Source: CAZJLP01 sp964546955
GTDB taxonomy: Bacteria; Verrucomicrobiota; Verrucomicrobiia; Opitutales; Opitutaceae
Length of the DNA stretch: 28,641 nucleotides
Assembly (NCBI GenBank): GCA_964546955.1
Contig: CAZJLP010000065.1
Coordinates: 1 to 28,641, forward strand
Direction of reading: 5' to 3'
The notes below the pieces were generated by a model. The model ran no database searches and had not been told where the DNA came from. It saw nothing but the letters and a program-made list of their open reading frames with translations. A program made the position numbers and the translations under genes. This document shows positions 8,204-16,463 of the stretch, piece after piece (positions within the stretch are counted from its first letter, which is position 1; every line of letters starts with the position of its first letter).

Positions 8204-9556
8204 TCAGCTCTCAGCCGCAGACCGCCCCCGCCGCAGGATTTCCGAGCGTTGATTTACCTGCGTCAGCAATTCCGTGTGTTCGCGCGCTTCGCGATCGTCG
8301 ATGTGGACAAGCCCGCGCCCAAAGGGTGCTTGATCGTCCTCGCCGTCCGCCCAGTCGGACCAGGCATACCCCACGAGCGCACGATGAGAGATCACCGCCT
8401 CGAGCACAATCCGTCCCTTGGCCAGCATGCGTTCCACGCTGGTGAGGCGACGCGTTTCCCGTTTCCTGGGCCGTCGCGCAAACTCTAGGTCGGCCCAGGT
8501 GAACGCATCGACGAAAATAGGCATGCCATTGGCGGAATGACAGAGCGCAATTTGCTTCTCGATCGCATCCGCGGCGCAATGAAACGATACCGCATCTACC
8601 TGTGGGTACACGCACTCCGCGAGTACTCCGCGGCCGGGCAGGCCGGCAAACCGGCAACCGAGAATGAGATGGTTCGGATCGTAGGCGCGGATGACAGCCG
8701 CGCTCGTCGAGAAATAGCGCCGGGCGAATTCGCGCGTGAAGCGTTTTTGATCTCGAAGATAACCTTCGGTTCGCAGGGGGGTCTCGGCCTGCGTCATCTG
8801 ACGCAGCACTTCCTTGTTCGGCAATGCGATCCCCCAATCGAGAGCGAGCTTTTCGAGATCACCCTGTCGCGGCGCCAGGACAAACTCCCAGGCCGCGTGA
8901 TAAGCGCGAAAAGTGGGCTCTAAACTCAGACAGAGTTGAAGCAGCGAAGGCCGCTCCAACACCGCAGGCGCCATGTTTTCGCCGCGCGTCCCCGCCGGGA
9001 GCCGGTCGGCCGGAGGCTGCGCCCATTCGAGTTCCCGATCCGTAAAATAGCCGATCAGCTCCGTGCTGTCGCGCCGGGGAAGGCAGATTTGGCGGGCCCA
9101 GGCATCCGCCGCCTGTCGCCACGCCGGGTCGAAAACGTCGGGAAGATAGGCTTCGCCGCTATGGATGACCGGGCCCACCTTGCGAAAATCGAGCGTTTCC
9201 GTATAATAGATTCCGCGGTCAAAAAACTCGGGGCCCACCCCTGGACCTAAGGTATTCACATTCCACGTACGCAATCGCTGCACCGCGCTGCGGACGAATG
9301 ACTGGGGGTCGGCGGATCCATGCAAGGCGTTCACCGCCGCTCCATAAGGGCCGGGTTTCAACGCCCGGCCATCCGAGCGCCCCGCGCGGTTCACGCCGGC
9401 GACAGAACGGGCGAAAAATGCCCGGTCATGCGGATCCACAAACCACCAAGCGCCGCCACGCAGCTGCCCCACCCGGAAAAATCCGCCGGGGCCTCGCAGG
9501 GAGTTGGGCTTAAAATCGTCGATGCTCGGGAACGCGGCGTCGCGTCGTGGCGGCAT
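8204..9556 (-). CDS. Agarase-like glycoside hydrolase (clan GH-A fold)
   Basis: A 450-residue protein resembling the agarase/GH50-like group of TIM-barrel hydrolases. It opens with FFRVGQLRGGAWWFVDPHDRAFF and then has RLRTWNVNTLG. GYFTDRELEW (about residues 166-175) sits where the acid/base glutamate is expected; DPNHLILGCRFAG and VGYAWSDWADG are further family-like blocks. The strand-7 region usually carries a nucleophile Glu, but here reads PIFVDAFTW (about residues 344-352), so activity is uncertain. No signal peptide is seen. The start at 9556 matches the family's beginning. An ATG at 9715 would add 53 residues but begins inside a palindromic repeat. The substrate is unknown; a galactan is a guess. 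Confidence 0.75.
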   Translation of the reverse strand: MPPRRDAAFPSIDDFKPNSLRGPGGFFRVGQLRGGAWWFVDPHDRAFFARSVAGVNRAGRSDGRALKPGPYGAAVNALHGSADPQSFVRSAVQRLRTWNVNTLGPGVGPEFFDRGIYYTETLDFRKVGPVIHSGEAYLPDVFDPAWRQAADAWARQICLPRRDSTELIGYFTDRELEWAQPPADRLPAGTRGENMAPAVLERPSLLQLCLSLEPTFRAYHAAWEFVLAPRQGDLEKLALDWGIALPNKEVLRQMTQAETPLRTEGYLRDQKRFTREFARRYFSTSAAVIRAYDPNHLILGCRFAGLPGRGVLAECVYPQVDAVSFHCAADAIEKQIALCHSANGMPIFVDAFTWADLEFARRPRKRETRRLTSVERMLAKGRIVLEAVISHRALVGYAWSDWADGEDDQAPFGRGLVHIDDREAREHTELLTQVNQRSEILRRGRSAAES

Positions 9557-9867
9557 GCGTACACACGGTGTGGACTCCGGAGGAAAAGAAAAGCCCGAAG
9601 CCGCCTGTTCCTTAAGATGTCTCGCGAAGGATGTGAAGGAGACGAAGGTTCGGACAAAAAACCGCAGGCCCAGAAGAGACTCAAAGCAGCAGGAGATCCT
9701 GCTTTGCTCTATCATCCTGAGCGCAGCGAAGGATCCAGTTCGATTGCGCCAGCAGAGTTAACTGGATCCTTCGCTGTGCTCGAGGATCACAGAATCCTCC
9801 TTCAGACACGCGCCACCCCAATCAGAAATGCGCAACGAGCATATGCGGCAGATCCACCTTCCACTCT
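9557..9867. other. Intergenic region with palindromic repeat
   Basis: These 311 bases lie between two minus-strand genes. They hold palindromic repeat copy B (9711-9790) and, just before it, a small perfect hairpin (9688-9703, arms AGCAGGA and TCCTGCT). No gene is seen. Confidence 0.6.
9711..9790. repeat. Palindromic repeat type 1, copy B
   Basis: Left arm 9711-9740 and right arm 9760-9790 are inverted copies with a few differences, including one extra G. The arms read CATCCTGAGCGCAGCGAAGG and beyond, and the loop keeps TTCGAT and GCC. This is the most diverged of the three copies in the window. It lies between the flavin reductase and glycosidase genes, both on the minus strand. Confidence 0.85.
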
Positions 9868-10488
9868 CTACCTTCCGCCCGCCCCCGGTCGTTTCAACGA
9901 AAACCGGTCTCGCGTCGTCGCGTACCAATCGCCGCCCATACGCGCGATGAGGTCGAGTCTGGCCGAGTCCGGGAAACCGTCGGCGCCGATCACCTGGTCA
10001 TTCACATAAAGGAGTTCGATGAGGCCGATCACCACGTTCGCGGCCATGGGCCCTTGTCCGATGGGTACAATTTGGTGCACGCGACACTCGAAACTCACGG
10101 GTGCTGCGGCTACGCGCGGCGGCCGGACTTTGGCCGAGGGAGCGGAATCCACCCCGAATTTTTCAAACTCGCTTTCGCCGTAGGCAAGCGCGGCCGACGT
10201 CGCGTTCATCGCATCCGCGAGCGCATGCGGGACGAGATTCACCACGAACTCAGGCACCTCTTGCAGGTTCCTGACGGTGTCTTTTGGCGCGCCGTCCCTC
10301 AGATTGACGGGCACGAAAAGGAGCGAAGGGGGAACGGAGGTGACGCCCTGGAAAAAGCTAAAAGGCGCCAGATTTGTTTTCCCGCTCGAAGACACGGTGG
10401 ACACCCAGGCGATGGGACGCGGCAGAATCGTGCTCGTCATCCACTGGTAGGCGTCGCGTGGCTTCAGCGTGGCAAGGTCGATTTCCAT
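9868..10488 (-). CDS. Flavin reductase family protein (FMN-binding split barrel)
   Basis: A 206-residue cytoplasmic protein of the flavin reductase-like / flavoredoxin group, which binds FMN and often reduces it with NAD(P)H or acts as an FMN-dependent oxidoreductase. The conserved N-terminal block RPIAWVSTVSSSGKTNLAPF (about residues 24-43) is the flavin-binding signature. KDTVRNLQEVPEFVVN follows, and the C-terminal LIARMGGDWYATT is typical of the family. It ends in a basic tail. The start at 10488 fits the usual family length. It is a single gene with no partner monooxygenase nearby, so its substrate cannot be inferred. Confidence 0.9.
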   Translation of the reverse strand: MEIDLATLKPRDAYQWMTSTILPRPIAWVSTVSSSGKTNLAPFSFFQGVTSVPPSLLFVPVNLRDGAPKDTVRNLQEVPEFVVNLVPHALADAMNATSAALAYGESEFEKFGVDSAPSAKVRPPRVAAAPVSFECRVHQIVPIGQGPMAANVVIGLIELLYVNDQVIGADGFPDSARLDLIARMGGDWYATTRDRFSLKRPGAGGR

Positions 10489-10662
10489 GGCAGGCTAAAC
10501 GGTGCCGAACCGGCGCGCGTCCGTCGATCCTTGAGGGCGAGCGGCGGTATTGAAAAATCCGCGAAAAAGTGCCTTTCATAAGCCTCGTCCAGTCCCGGAG
10601 TTGACAATCTTCCGCCAGACAAAACCCTCAAGCCTCCCTCTCATCGTGTCGATGTCGCATTC

Positions 10663-11517
10663 ATGACGGTTACGCCTCCGAGCCGCGAAAAGCTCTTGCA
10701 GGTCGCGCAGCAGCTGCCTGCGTGGCCGCCCATCTTGGCGCAACTAAACGGGCTGCTCCTGGACATCAATTCTGGCTTGGAGGAAATCGCAATCCTCCTA
10801 AAGCGGGACGCCGCGTTGACCGCTCGTATCATTCGACTCAGCAACAGCATCATGTATGGTGGCGGAGGCGCGGTGGGCTCGATCGAAGAAGCGGTGAGCC
10901 GGGTGGGTTTCGCCGAGATCTACCGTTTGACCGGCCTCGCCGCCGTGGCCTCGCTTTCCGAGCTCAACCTACCTTTCTATGGTTTCACCGGGACCCAGCT
11001 GCGCGATAACACCCTGATGGTGGCACTCACCATGGAAGCCATGGCGAAATACTCCGGAGACGACTCGAAAGTCGCCTACACCGCGGGCCTGATGCGCTCG
11101 ACCGGAAAACTCGCGCTCGATCGGCTGGCCAAGCAAACCCGGTCGGATGCGACCACTTACACCCGCTCCGGTTTAGGCAACCTTTCCACCTGGGAGCACA
11201 GCTTCTTCGGCTGCAGCAATGTCGATGCCGCCGTTTTGATCCTTAAAGCGTGGCAATTTCCCGCGGCGATCATCGAAGCGGTCCGCCAGCAGTACTGTTT
11301 TGTCGAACCCAATGGGGATCACGCCCGCTTGGCGACGCTGCTTAATCTTGCCTGCGGCATTGTCTGCGATGCCGGTTTCAGCCTCCCGGGAGAAGCGGCC
11401 TGCTGGGATGTAACACCGGAAAAACTACGGACGGTTGGTTTGAGTGAAATTCACGTCCAGGAGTGCTCCGAAACGGCCGTCAGCGCGTTTACAGCGATAA
11501 AGGCAAGTCTGGGATAA
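10663..11517 (+). CDS. HDOD domain protein (signal transduction)
   Basis: A 284-residue cytoplasmic protein made almost wholly of an HDOD domain. HDOD domains are HD-like helical folds that have lost metal-dependent phosphohydrolase activity and are found in bacterial signalling proteins. Recognisable blocks are LPAWPPILAQLNGLLLD (about residues 18-34), IAILLKRDAALTARIIRLSNS (about 38-58), the SIEEAVSRVGFAEIYRL helix (about 68-84) and the central YTAGLMRSTGKLALDRLA. No receiver, GGDEF or EAL domain is fused to it. A short secreted protein gene follows after 51 bases and may be co-transcribed. The output of this protein is unknown. Confidence 0.88.
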   Translation: MTVTPPSREKLLQVAQQLPAWPPILAQLNGLLLDINSGLEEIAILLKRDAALTARIIRLSNSIMYGGGGAVGSIEEAVSRVGFAEIYRLTGLAAVASLSELNLPFYGFTGTQLRDNTLMVALTMEAMAKYSGDDSKVAYTAGLMRSTGKLALDRLAKQTRSDATTYTRSGLGNLSTWEHSFFGCSNVDAAVLILKAWQFPAAIIEAVRQQYCFVEPNGDHARLATLLNLACGIVCDAGFSLPGEAACWDVTPEKLRTVGLSEIHVQECSETAVSAFTAIKASLG

Positions 11518-11568
11518 TGACGGCTGCGTTTGACCCTGCTGGGTAACGCACGAACTTTGTGGACGCTT

Positions 11569-12261
11569 ATGAGATGTATTGGGCTTTTACTCACCGCTTG
11601 CATTGTTTGCTCAGGCCTTCACGCGGAAACACCGCGCAACCTGGAGGCGGCGGTCGAAGCCTTCATGCAAGAAGAGAATTGCTGGGCGTACACTCAGGTG
11701 CTGCGACGCCTCGATAAGAAGGAAGGCGAAACCGTTTCCACCTATGATCCCTCCCAGCCCCTCGCCCAGCGGTGGACACTGGTCAAATGGAAGGGCCGCT
11801 CTCCCTCCTCGTCCGAAGCCGAGCGTTGGGCCAAACGTCGGCAGGCGGAGGTAAAGCAACGTGACGGACGCTCCTTTGTCGAACTGCTGGATGTCGAGCG
11901 CGCGCGGCTGCTGCGGATTGAGGGGGACATCGAATATTTCGAGGTTCCACTGAAAAAGGAGATGATCAAAAACCTCGTGCCCACCGATAAATTCATCGCC
12001 GAGGTCGGGGTGAATCGAAATCGGCAAACGGTCGAAGAATTCTCCATGAGGACGCGCGAGTCTTTCCGCATCGCTGGTATCGGAGAGGTCAACTCGGCCG
12101 AGGGGGAAGTTCAATTTAAACGCATCGATGACCGTTACGCACCCCTTCCCGCCCTGGTCCGCACCAGCGGATCGGGCAAAGCATTGTTCGTGAAAGTCGA
12201 TCGGAAGATGGAAATCCAATTCTCCGACCATCGGCGCGTCGTCCCCGACAAGAGCCGGTAA
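11569..12261 (+). CDS. Secreted hypothetical protein
   Basis: A 230-residue protein that I do not recognise. The start at 11569 gives a good signal peptide (MRCIGLLLTACIVCSGLHA, cleavage before ETPRN). A TTG start at 11530 would add 13 residues and is less likely. The mature part is charged, with beta-rich stretches such as LLRIEGDIEYFEVPLKKEM and SFRIAGIGEVNSAEGEVQFKR, which loosely suggests a periplasmic beta-structured protein; this is only an impression. It lies 51 bases after the HDOD gene and is probably in the same transcript. A possible terminator lies about 210 bases downstream. Confidence 0.75.
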   Translation: MRCIGLLLTACIVCSGLHAETPRNLEAAVEAFMQEENCWAYTQVLRRLDKKEGETVSTYDPSQPLAQRWTLVKWKGRSPSSSEAERWAKRRQAEVKQRDGRSFVELLDVERARLLRIEGDIEYFEVPLKKEMIKNLVPTDKFIAEVGVNRNRQTVEEFSMRTRESFRIAGIGEVNSAEGEVQFKRIDDRYAPLPALVRTSGSGKALFVKVDRKMEIQFSDHRRVVPDKSR

Positions 12262-12303
12262 CTTGTGGCGAACCTCCGTGGTCGCAGCCCGCGGGAAGAC
12301 GGG

Positions 12304-12379
12304 GGCGTTACCTCGAACGTGCGGATCAAGGGTGGGGCGAGGCCTCCGGCTGAGCCGTGGGCCCGATGCGCATGAACTT
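12304..12379 (-). repeat. Dispersed repeat type 2, copy 2 (inverted)
   Basis: The reverse complement of this stretch aligns with 2162-2236. The 36-base core (12330-12365) differs from copy 1 at three positions. The two copies lie about 10 kb apart in opposite orientation, each between genes. Confidence 0.7.
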
Positions 12380-12472
12380 CGCGAGATGGCGCCGCGCAGC
12401 TGGATTTCACACTAAGGAATTGGGATCCTTCAACCCAAGGCTCGGCGGGCGATGAAGGCCCCAAGTCTATCG

Positions 12473-12498
12473 AAGGGGGATGCATTCGCCCCCCTTTT
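12473..12498 (+). terminator. Possible rho-independent terminator
   Basis: AAGGGGG (12473-12479) pairs with CCCCCTT (12490-12496) around a 10-base loop, and four T residues (12495-12498) lie at and after the end of the stem. It would end transcription from the HDOD and secreted-protein genes before the GH95-like gene. The loop is long and the T-run short. Confidence 0.4.
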
Positions 12499-12628
12499 CG
12501 GAGGATCCGCCCGAGACGCTCAGCGCCAAACGCCTTGGCTCCTCCTCCCCTCTCCTCCTATTAACGAGTGACACGTCCCCGGCACGGGGCACTTGCGTTT
12601 CGCTGGGGGTAGCCATCCTAGCTAGGTT

Positions 12629-14860
12629 ATGACCGCCCCCTTCTCACCGCGCCGCGTCTGCGGCGCGTTGTCTACGATTTTCCTGTTGGTCACGACCCTG
12701 GGCGCGGCACCCTCCAGCCGTGTCGATTGGTCCTCGTTTCTCGCGCGGCATGACCTCGTTTGGGCGGCGAATCCCTCGCAATGGGAAGACGCACCGTTCA
12801 TCGGAAACGGAAATCTCGGCGCGAGCATTTATCTCCGGAACGACACCCTGGCCTGGGAGATCAACCGGGCAGACTTCCTTTTCGAACGGTCGCGGTATCC
12901 GATGGGGCGCGCCTATCTCGTCACGGCGGGCAAAATTACAGGTGGCGAGGCCCGCCTCGATCTCTGGAACGCGGAAGCCCGCGGCACGCTAAAGACTGAC
13001 CGCGGGACGGTGCGTTGGCGCTCTTACACCGCGTCCGAACCGTCGGTTATCGCCATCGAACTCGAAGGCAGTGACGGCGAGAAAGACGTGAAACTGGACT
13101 GGGTCGCGGCAGAAGTCAGGTCGCCGCGGAAACTTTACCGCAAGGAGCGGCTTTTGCCCGCGGACTTGCACCCGCCAGGCGAAATCAAGCGCACGGCCGA
13201 TGGTTTTGAGGTCTCGCACCAGTTGATCGATGGCCCAGCGTTCGCGATCTCCGCTCGGCAGGTCGTCGCAGGACCGAAAACCACGCATTTGATCGCGGTG
13301 TCAAAGGGCGCGAACCTCGCGGAAGCCCTCCCCGACGCGACTCACACCACCGAGCGGGCCGCGGCGCTCGGCGGCGGAGAACTCGAAAAGCGGCATCGAG
13401 CTTGGTGGCACGCGTATTTTCCCCAAAGCTTCGTCTCGGTTCCTGATGCGCGCCTGGAATCCTTCTACTGGATTCAAATCTACAAGCTCGGCGCGGCGAT
13501 GCGTCCGGACGGCCCGGTTCTCGACTTAATGGGACCTTGGTTCCGCTACACGCCCTGGCCTCGCATCTGGTGGAACTTGAACGTCCAGCTGACTTATCAC
13601 CCGTTGATGACAGCCAATCGCTTGCCGCTCGCCGAGTCTCTCTTCACCGCGCTCGATCGCAAACGCCAAGCCCTGATCGACAATGTACCCGAAAAACTGC
13701 GCGCGACCGCTGCGGCCATCGGGCGCTCGTCCGATCAGTCGCTCGTGTCGCCGATCGATCTCGGCACCGCGGACGGAGATGCAGGGCTCGAAGCCGGCAA
13801 TCTCCCTTGGGTCGCGTTCATTTATTGGGAATTCTATCGTTATCAGATGGACGACCAAGTCCTTCGCGATCGCGTTTATCCTCTCCTCAGCCGCGCGATG
13901 GGACACTATCTTGGCTACGTGTACAAAGGCCCGGACGGTCACTACCACCTGCCGAAGACGCACTCACCCGAATTCGCCTCGGTTCCCGATACCAACTACG
14001 ACTTGGCTTTTCTTCGCTGGGGCTTGCGGACCTTGATCGAAACCTGCCGCCACCTGAAGATCGACGAACCGCAGCTGCCTCACTGGAAAAACGTGCTGGC
14101 GAACTTGGTGGCATACCCCGTCAATGAAACGGGCCTTATGATCGGCCGTGACCGATCGCTAGACGCCTCGCATCGGCACTATTCTCACCTCATGGCCATC
14201 TACCCGTTGCGGCTCATCACGCCCGACAAGGCGGAGGACCGCGCGTTGATCGAAAAGTCGCTGCGCCACTGGCATAGCATGCCGGAGAAACACCAGGGCT
14301 ACTCGCATACGGGTGCCGCGTCGATGTTCGCGATGATGGAGGATGGCGGCCGTGCGCTGCATCACCTCCACCAACTCCTCAATACCTACATCAAACCGAA
14401 CACCATGTACACGGAGGCGGGCCCGGTGATCGAAACGCCGCTCTCCGCGGTGACCAGCCTGCAGGAAATGCTGCTTCAGAGCTGGGGCGGAAAACTTCGT
14501 GTCTTTAGCGCTGTCCCGTCGAGTTGGGCGGATCTAGCGTTCGAATCCCTGCGCGGTGAAGGCGCATTTCTCGTGAGCGCGGTGCGGCGAGGCGGACGCA
14601 CCGCCTGGGTCCGCATCGAGAGCCAGGCTGGCGAGCCGTGCCGCCTGGTGGTGCGCGACTGGAAGACAGCGGTCATCCGTTCATCCGCCAACGCCGACAA
14701 CGCCAAAATCACAGCACAGGGGGCAGGTGAGTTCGTCCTTGCGATTCCTCGGGGCGGGAGCGTCACCCTCGCCGCGGACGATACGGTCCCGCTTCCGGAC
14801 CTCGAGCCAACGGCCACCCCAGCAGCCGGCCACAACCCCTATCCCCAGCGGTACCGCTAA
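12629..14860 (+). CDS. GH95-like secreted glycosidase (divergent alpha-fucosidase/galactosidase family)
   Basis: A 743-residue protein with an N-terminal signal peptide (cleavage near residue 26). The beta-sandwich domain opens with WEDAPFIGNGNLGASIYL (about residues 52-69), as in GH95. The helical barrel starts near residue 280 and carries WWNLNVQL; N316 and N318 match the two catalytic-site asparagines of GH95. E448 in THSPEF matches the general acid. HRHYSHLMAIYPL is the family's barrel motif. In place of the usual Asp-Gly-Asn-Phe-Gly before EMLLQS, it reads E602-TPLS, so the proposed base is changed from Asp to Glu and its neighbour Asn is lost. GH95 enzymes remove alpha-L-fucose or L-galactose; the substrate here is uncertain. 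A PL6 gene follows after 106 bases. Confidence 0.82.
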   Translation: MTAPFSPRRVCGALSTIFLLVTTLGAAPSSRVDWSSFLARHDLVWAANPSQWEDAPFIGNGNLGASIYLRNDTLAWEINRADFLFERSRYPMGRAYLVTAGKITGGEARLDLWNAEARGTLKTDRGTVRWRSYTASEPSVIAIELEGSDGEKDVKLDWVAAEVRSPRKLYRKERLLPADLHPPGEIKRTADGFEVSHQLIDGPAFAISARQVVAGPKTTHLIAVSKGANLAEALPDATHTTERAAALGGGELEKRHRAWWHAYFPQSFVSVPDARLESFYWIQIYKLGAAMRPDGPVLDLMGPWFRYTPWPRIWWNLNVQLTYHPLMTANRLPLAESLFTALDRKRQALIDNVPEKLRATAAAIGRSSDQSLVSPIDLGTADGDAGLEAGNLPWVAFIYWEFYRYQMDDQVLRDRVYPLLSRAMGHYLGYVYKGPDGHYHLPKTHSPEFASVPDTNYDLAFLRWGLRTLIETCRHLKIDEPQLPHWKNVLANLVAYPVNETGLMIGRDRSLDASHRHYSHLMAIYPLRLITPDKAEDRALIEKSLRHWHSMPEKHQGYSHTGAASMFAMMEDGGRALHHLHQLLNTYIKPNTMYTEAGPVIETPLSAVTSLQEMLLQSWGGKLRVFSAVPSSWADLAFESLRGEGAFLVSAVRRGGRTAWVRIESQAGEPCRLVVRDWKTAVIRSSANADNAKITAQGAGEFVLAIPRGGSVTLAADDTVPLPDLEPTATPAAGHNPYPQRYR

Positions 14861-14966
14861 TCTCCTGTCATCATTTGCACGAGACGCGCGATCCGGACCG
14901 CCGTCGAAGAGCATGCTGACGTCTTCCGCCACTCTGCCCGCGCGAAAAATCCTTCCACCCTTTTGC

Positions 14967-16463
14967 ATGCGTCCCGTTCGCACCACTCTTTTTCCTCTTC
15001 GAGTTTGTTTGGGATTCGCTTCCCTTCTTGTCGCTCATCTCGGCCTGTGCGGCGAGAAGAGCGCCCGCAGTGCCCCCGAATTCGCCGCCGCGCTGCGGGA
15101 GATTCAACCGGGGGATACCGTTTGGCTTGAGCCGGGCACGTGGAAAGACGCAGAACTCGATCTCTCCAAAGCCGGCACGGCCACGCAACCGATCGCGATT
15201 AAAGCCCGCCAGTCCGGTCAGACCGTTTTGACGGGCAACTCGTCCCTCACCTTTTCCGCGCCGTGGGTGCACGTCGAGGGATTGTTTTTCACGAACGGCG
15301 CGCGGAGCCGCGGCGACGTGATCACCTTTGCCTCCGATCACTGCCGGCTCACAAACACGGCCGTGGTCGACTTCAATCCGGCTGACTCCGAGCGCGGCTA
15401 CTATTGGGTCTACTTCAAAGGCAGCGACAATCGCGTGGAACACTGCTATTTCGCAGGAAAGAACCACCATCAACCGCTCGTGGGGAACGACTTCAAGGAC
15501 AGCCGCAGGAATAGCTTCGCTCGCAGCCATTTCAAAGCGATCGCCTACGTTCCGAAAAACGGCCGGGAAGTTTTTCGCATTTGGGGCTACGGCGGCAATG
15601 AAGAGCTGGGGGAAGACGGTGCTTTTTTCACGGTCGAAGAAAATCTGTTTGAGGACGCGGACGGCGAGGGCGCCGAGATCGTCTCGCTGAAATCCAATCG
15701 CAATGTCGTCCGCGGAAACACGATCCTGAGGACTCGCGGCGGAATCACCAATCGCAGCGGCAATTTCAACACGATCGTCGGCAACACCATCCTCTGCGAC
15801 GGCAAGCCCGGAGCTTACGGCATGAGAATCACCGGGCGGCATCACAAAATATCCGACAACTATATTTCCGACGGGGAGTATGGGATTCACCTTTTGGCGG
15901 GCGAGTTCATCGAGCGGGATTTGACGGGGCGCTACAAACCGATCGAACGCGCGGGAACCCCCCTCGGCCGGGTGCCCAGCTACAATCAGCCCGCCGACGT
16001 GATCGTGGAGCGCAATACGATCGTCAACAGCGCGGAGGTGGACCTGTATGTGGGAAAGAATTACAAAGTGGGCTGGCCGGAAAAACAGTACGTGCTGCTG
16101 CCGGACCGCATTCGGATCGAGTCGAACTTCATCAGCAAACCGGCTGGCGGCATTGCCGTCGAAGCAGCCGTGATGGATCCCGCCGAACCCTTCAGCCAGT
16201 TTCGCGCCGAGCCGGCCACGTTCGCGGGCAACGTGGTCGATGGGGGTCAGACGAAAGCTCTTCCCTCCCAGGCAGGCTTGGACCAAAAGCGCATCGTTCT
16301 CGAAAAGGGGGCCGACGGCGTGAGTCGGCCTGTCGAGAAGTGGGACGTCGGCGCCAGCGTAGGCACTGTCTCTGCGCCGGTGAATCGTCGCCTGACGGAA
16401 AACGACGTCGGCCCGGAATGGGTTCGAAACCGGCGTTCGGCCGGCGACGCAACGTTCAAGTGA
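14967..16463 (+). CDS. PL6-like polysaccharide lyase (alginate lyase / chondroitinase B family), secreted
   Basis: A 498-residue protein with a signal peptide (MRPVRTTLFPLRVCLGFASL, cleavage near residue 31). It is a parallel beta-helix of the PL6 type: PGDTVWLEPGTW, then PIAIKARQSGQTVLTGNSSL, a GLFFTNG turn and NGREVFRIW. K242 in IVSLKS and R263 in NRSGN lie 21 residues apart, the same spacing as the catalytic Lys/Arg pair of chondroitinase B. The His normally following that Arg is Ser264 here. PL6 enzymes cleave uronate-containing polymers such as alginate or dermatan sulfate. An open frame runs upstream to 14727 but overlaps the GH95-like gene and has no signal peptide, so the ATG at 14967 is preferred. 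Confidence 0.83.
   Translation: MRPVRTTLFPLRVCLGFASLLVAHLGLCGEKSARSAPEFAAALREIQPGDTVWLEPGTWKDAELDLSKAGTATQPIAIKARQSGQTVLTGNSSLTFSAPWVHVEGLFFTNGARSRGDVITFASDHCRLTNTAVVDFNPADSERGYYWVYFKGSDNRVEHCYFAGKNHHQPLVGNDFKDSRRNSFARSHFKAIAYVPKNGREVFRIWGYGGNEELGEDGAFFTVEENLFEDADGEGAEIVSLKSNRNVVRGNTILRTRGGITNRSGNFNTIVGNTILCDGKPGAYGMRITGRHHKISDNYISDGEYGIHLLAGEFIERDLTGRYKPIERAGTPLGRVPSYNQPADVIVERNTIVNSAEVDLYVGKNYKVGWPEKQYVLLPDRIRIESNFISKPAGGIAVEAAVMDPAEPFSQFRAEPATFAGNVVDGGQTKALPSQAGLDQKRIVLEKGADGVSRPVEKWDVGASVGTVSAPVNRRLTENDVGPEWVRNRRSAGDATFK

Larger units (their letters stand above)
12262..12628. other. Intergenic region before the polysaccharide-degradation block
   Basis: These 367 bases hold copy 2 of the type 2 repeat (12304-12379), a possible terminator (12473-12498) and a C/T-rich stretch near 12541-12565. 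A small hairpin (CCCCG, three bases, CGGGG) lies near 12580. No clear promoter for the GH95-like gene was recognised. Confidence 0.5.

Noticed and set aside
9557..9715. N-terminal extension of the agarase-like protein
   Set aside because: Its start codon lies inside palindromic repeat copy B, and the family's sequence begins after 9556.
10601..10606. Perfect TTGACA -35 box before the HDOD gene
   Set aside because: No -10-like sequence lies 16-18 bases downstream, so it was not called as a promoter.
14727..14966. N-terminal extension of the compact PL6
   Set aside because: It overlaps the end of the GH95-like gene in another frame, is Ser/Pro/Arg-rich and would hide the signal peptide.
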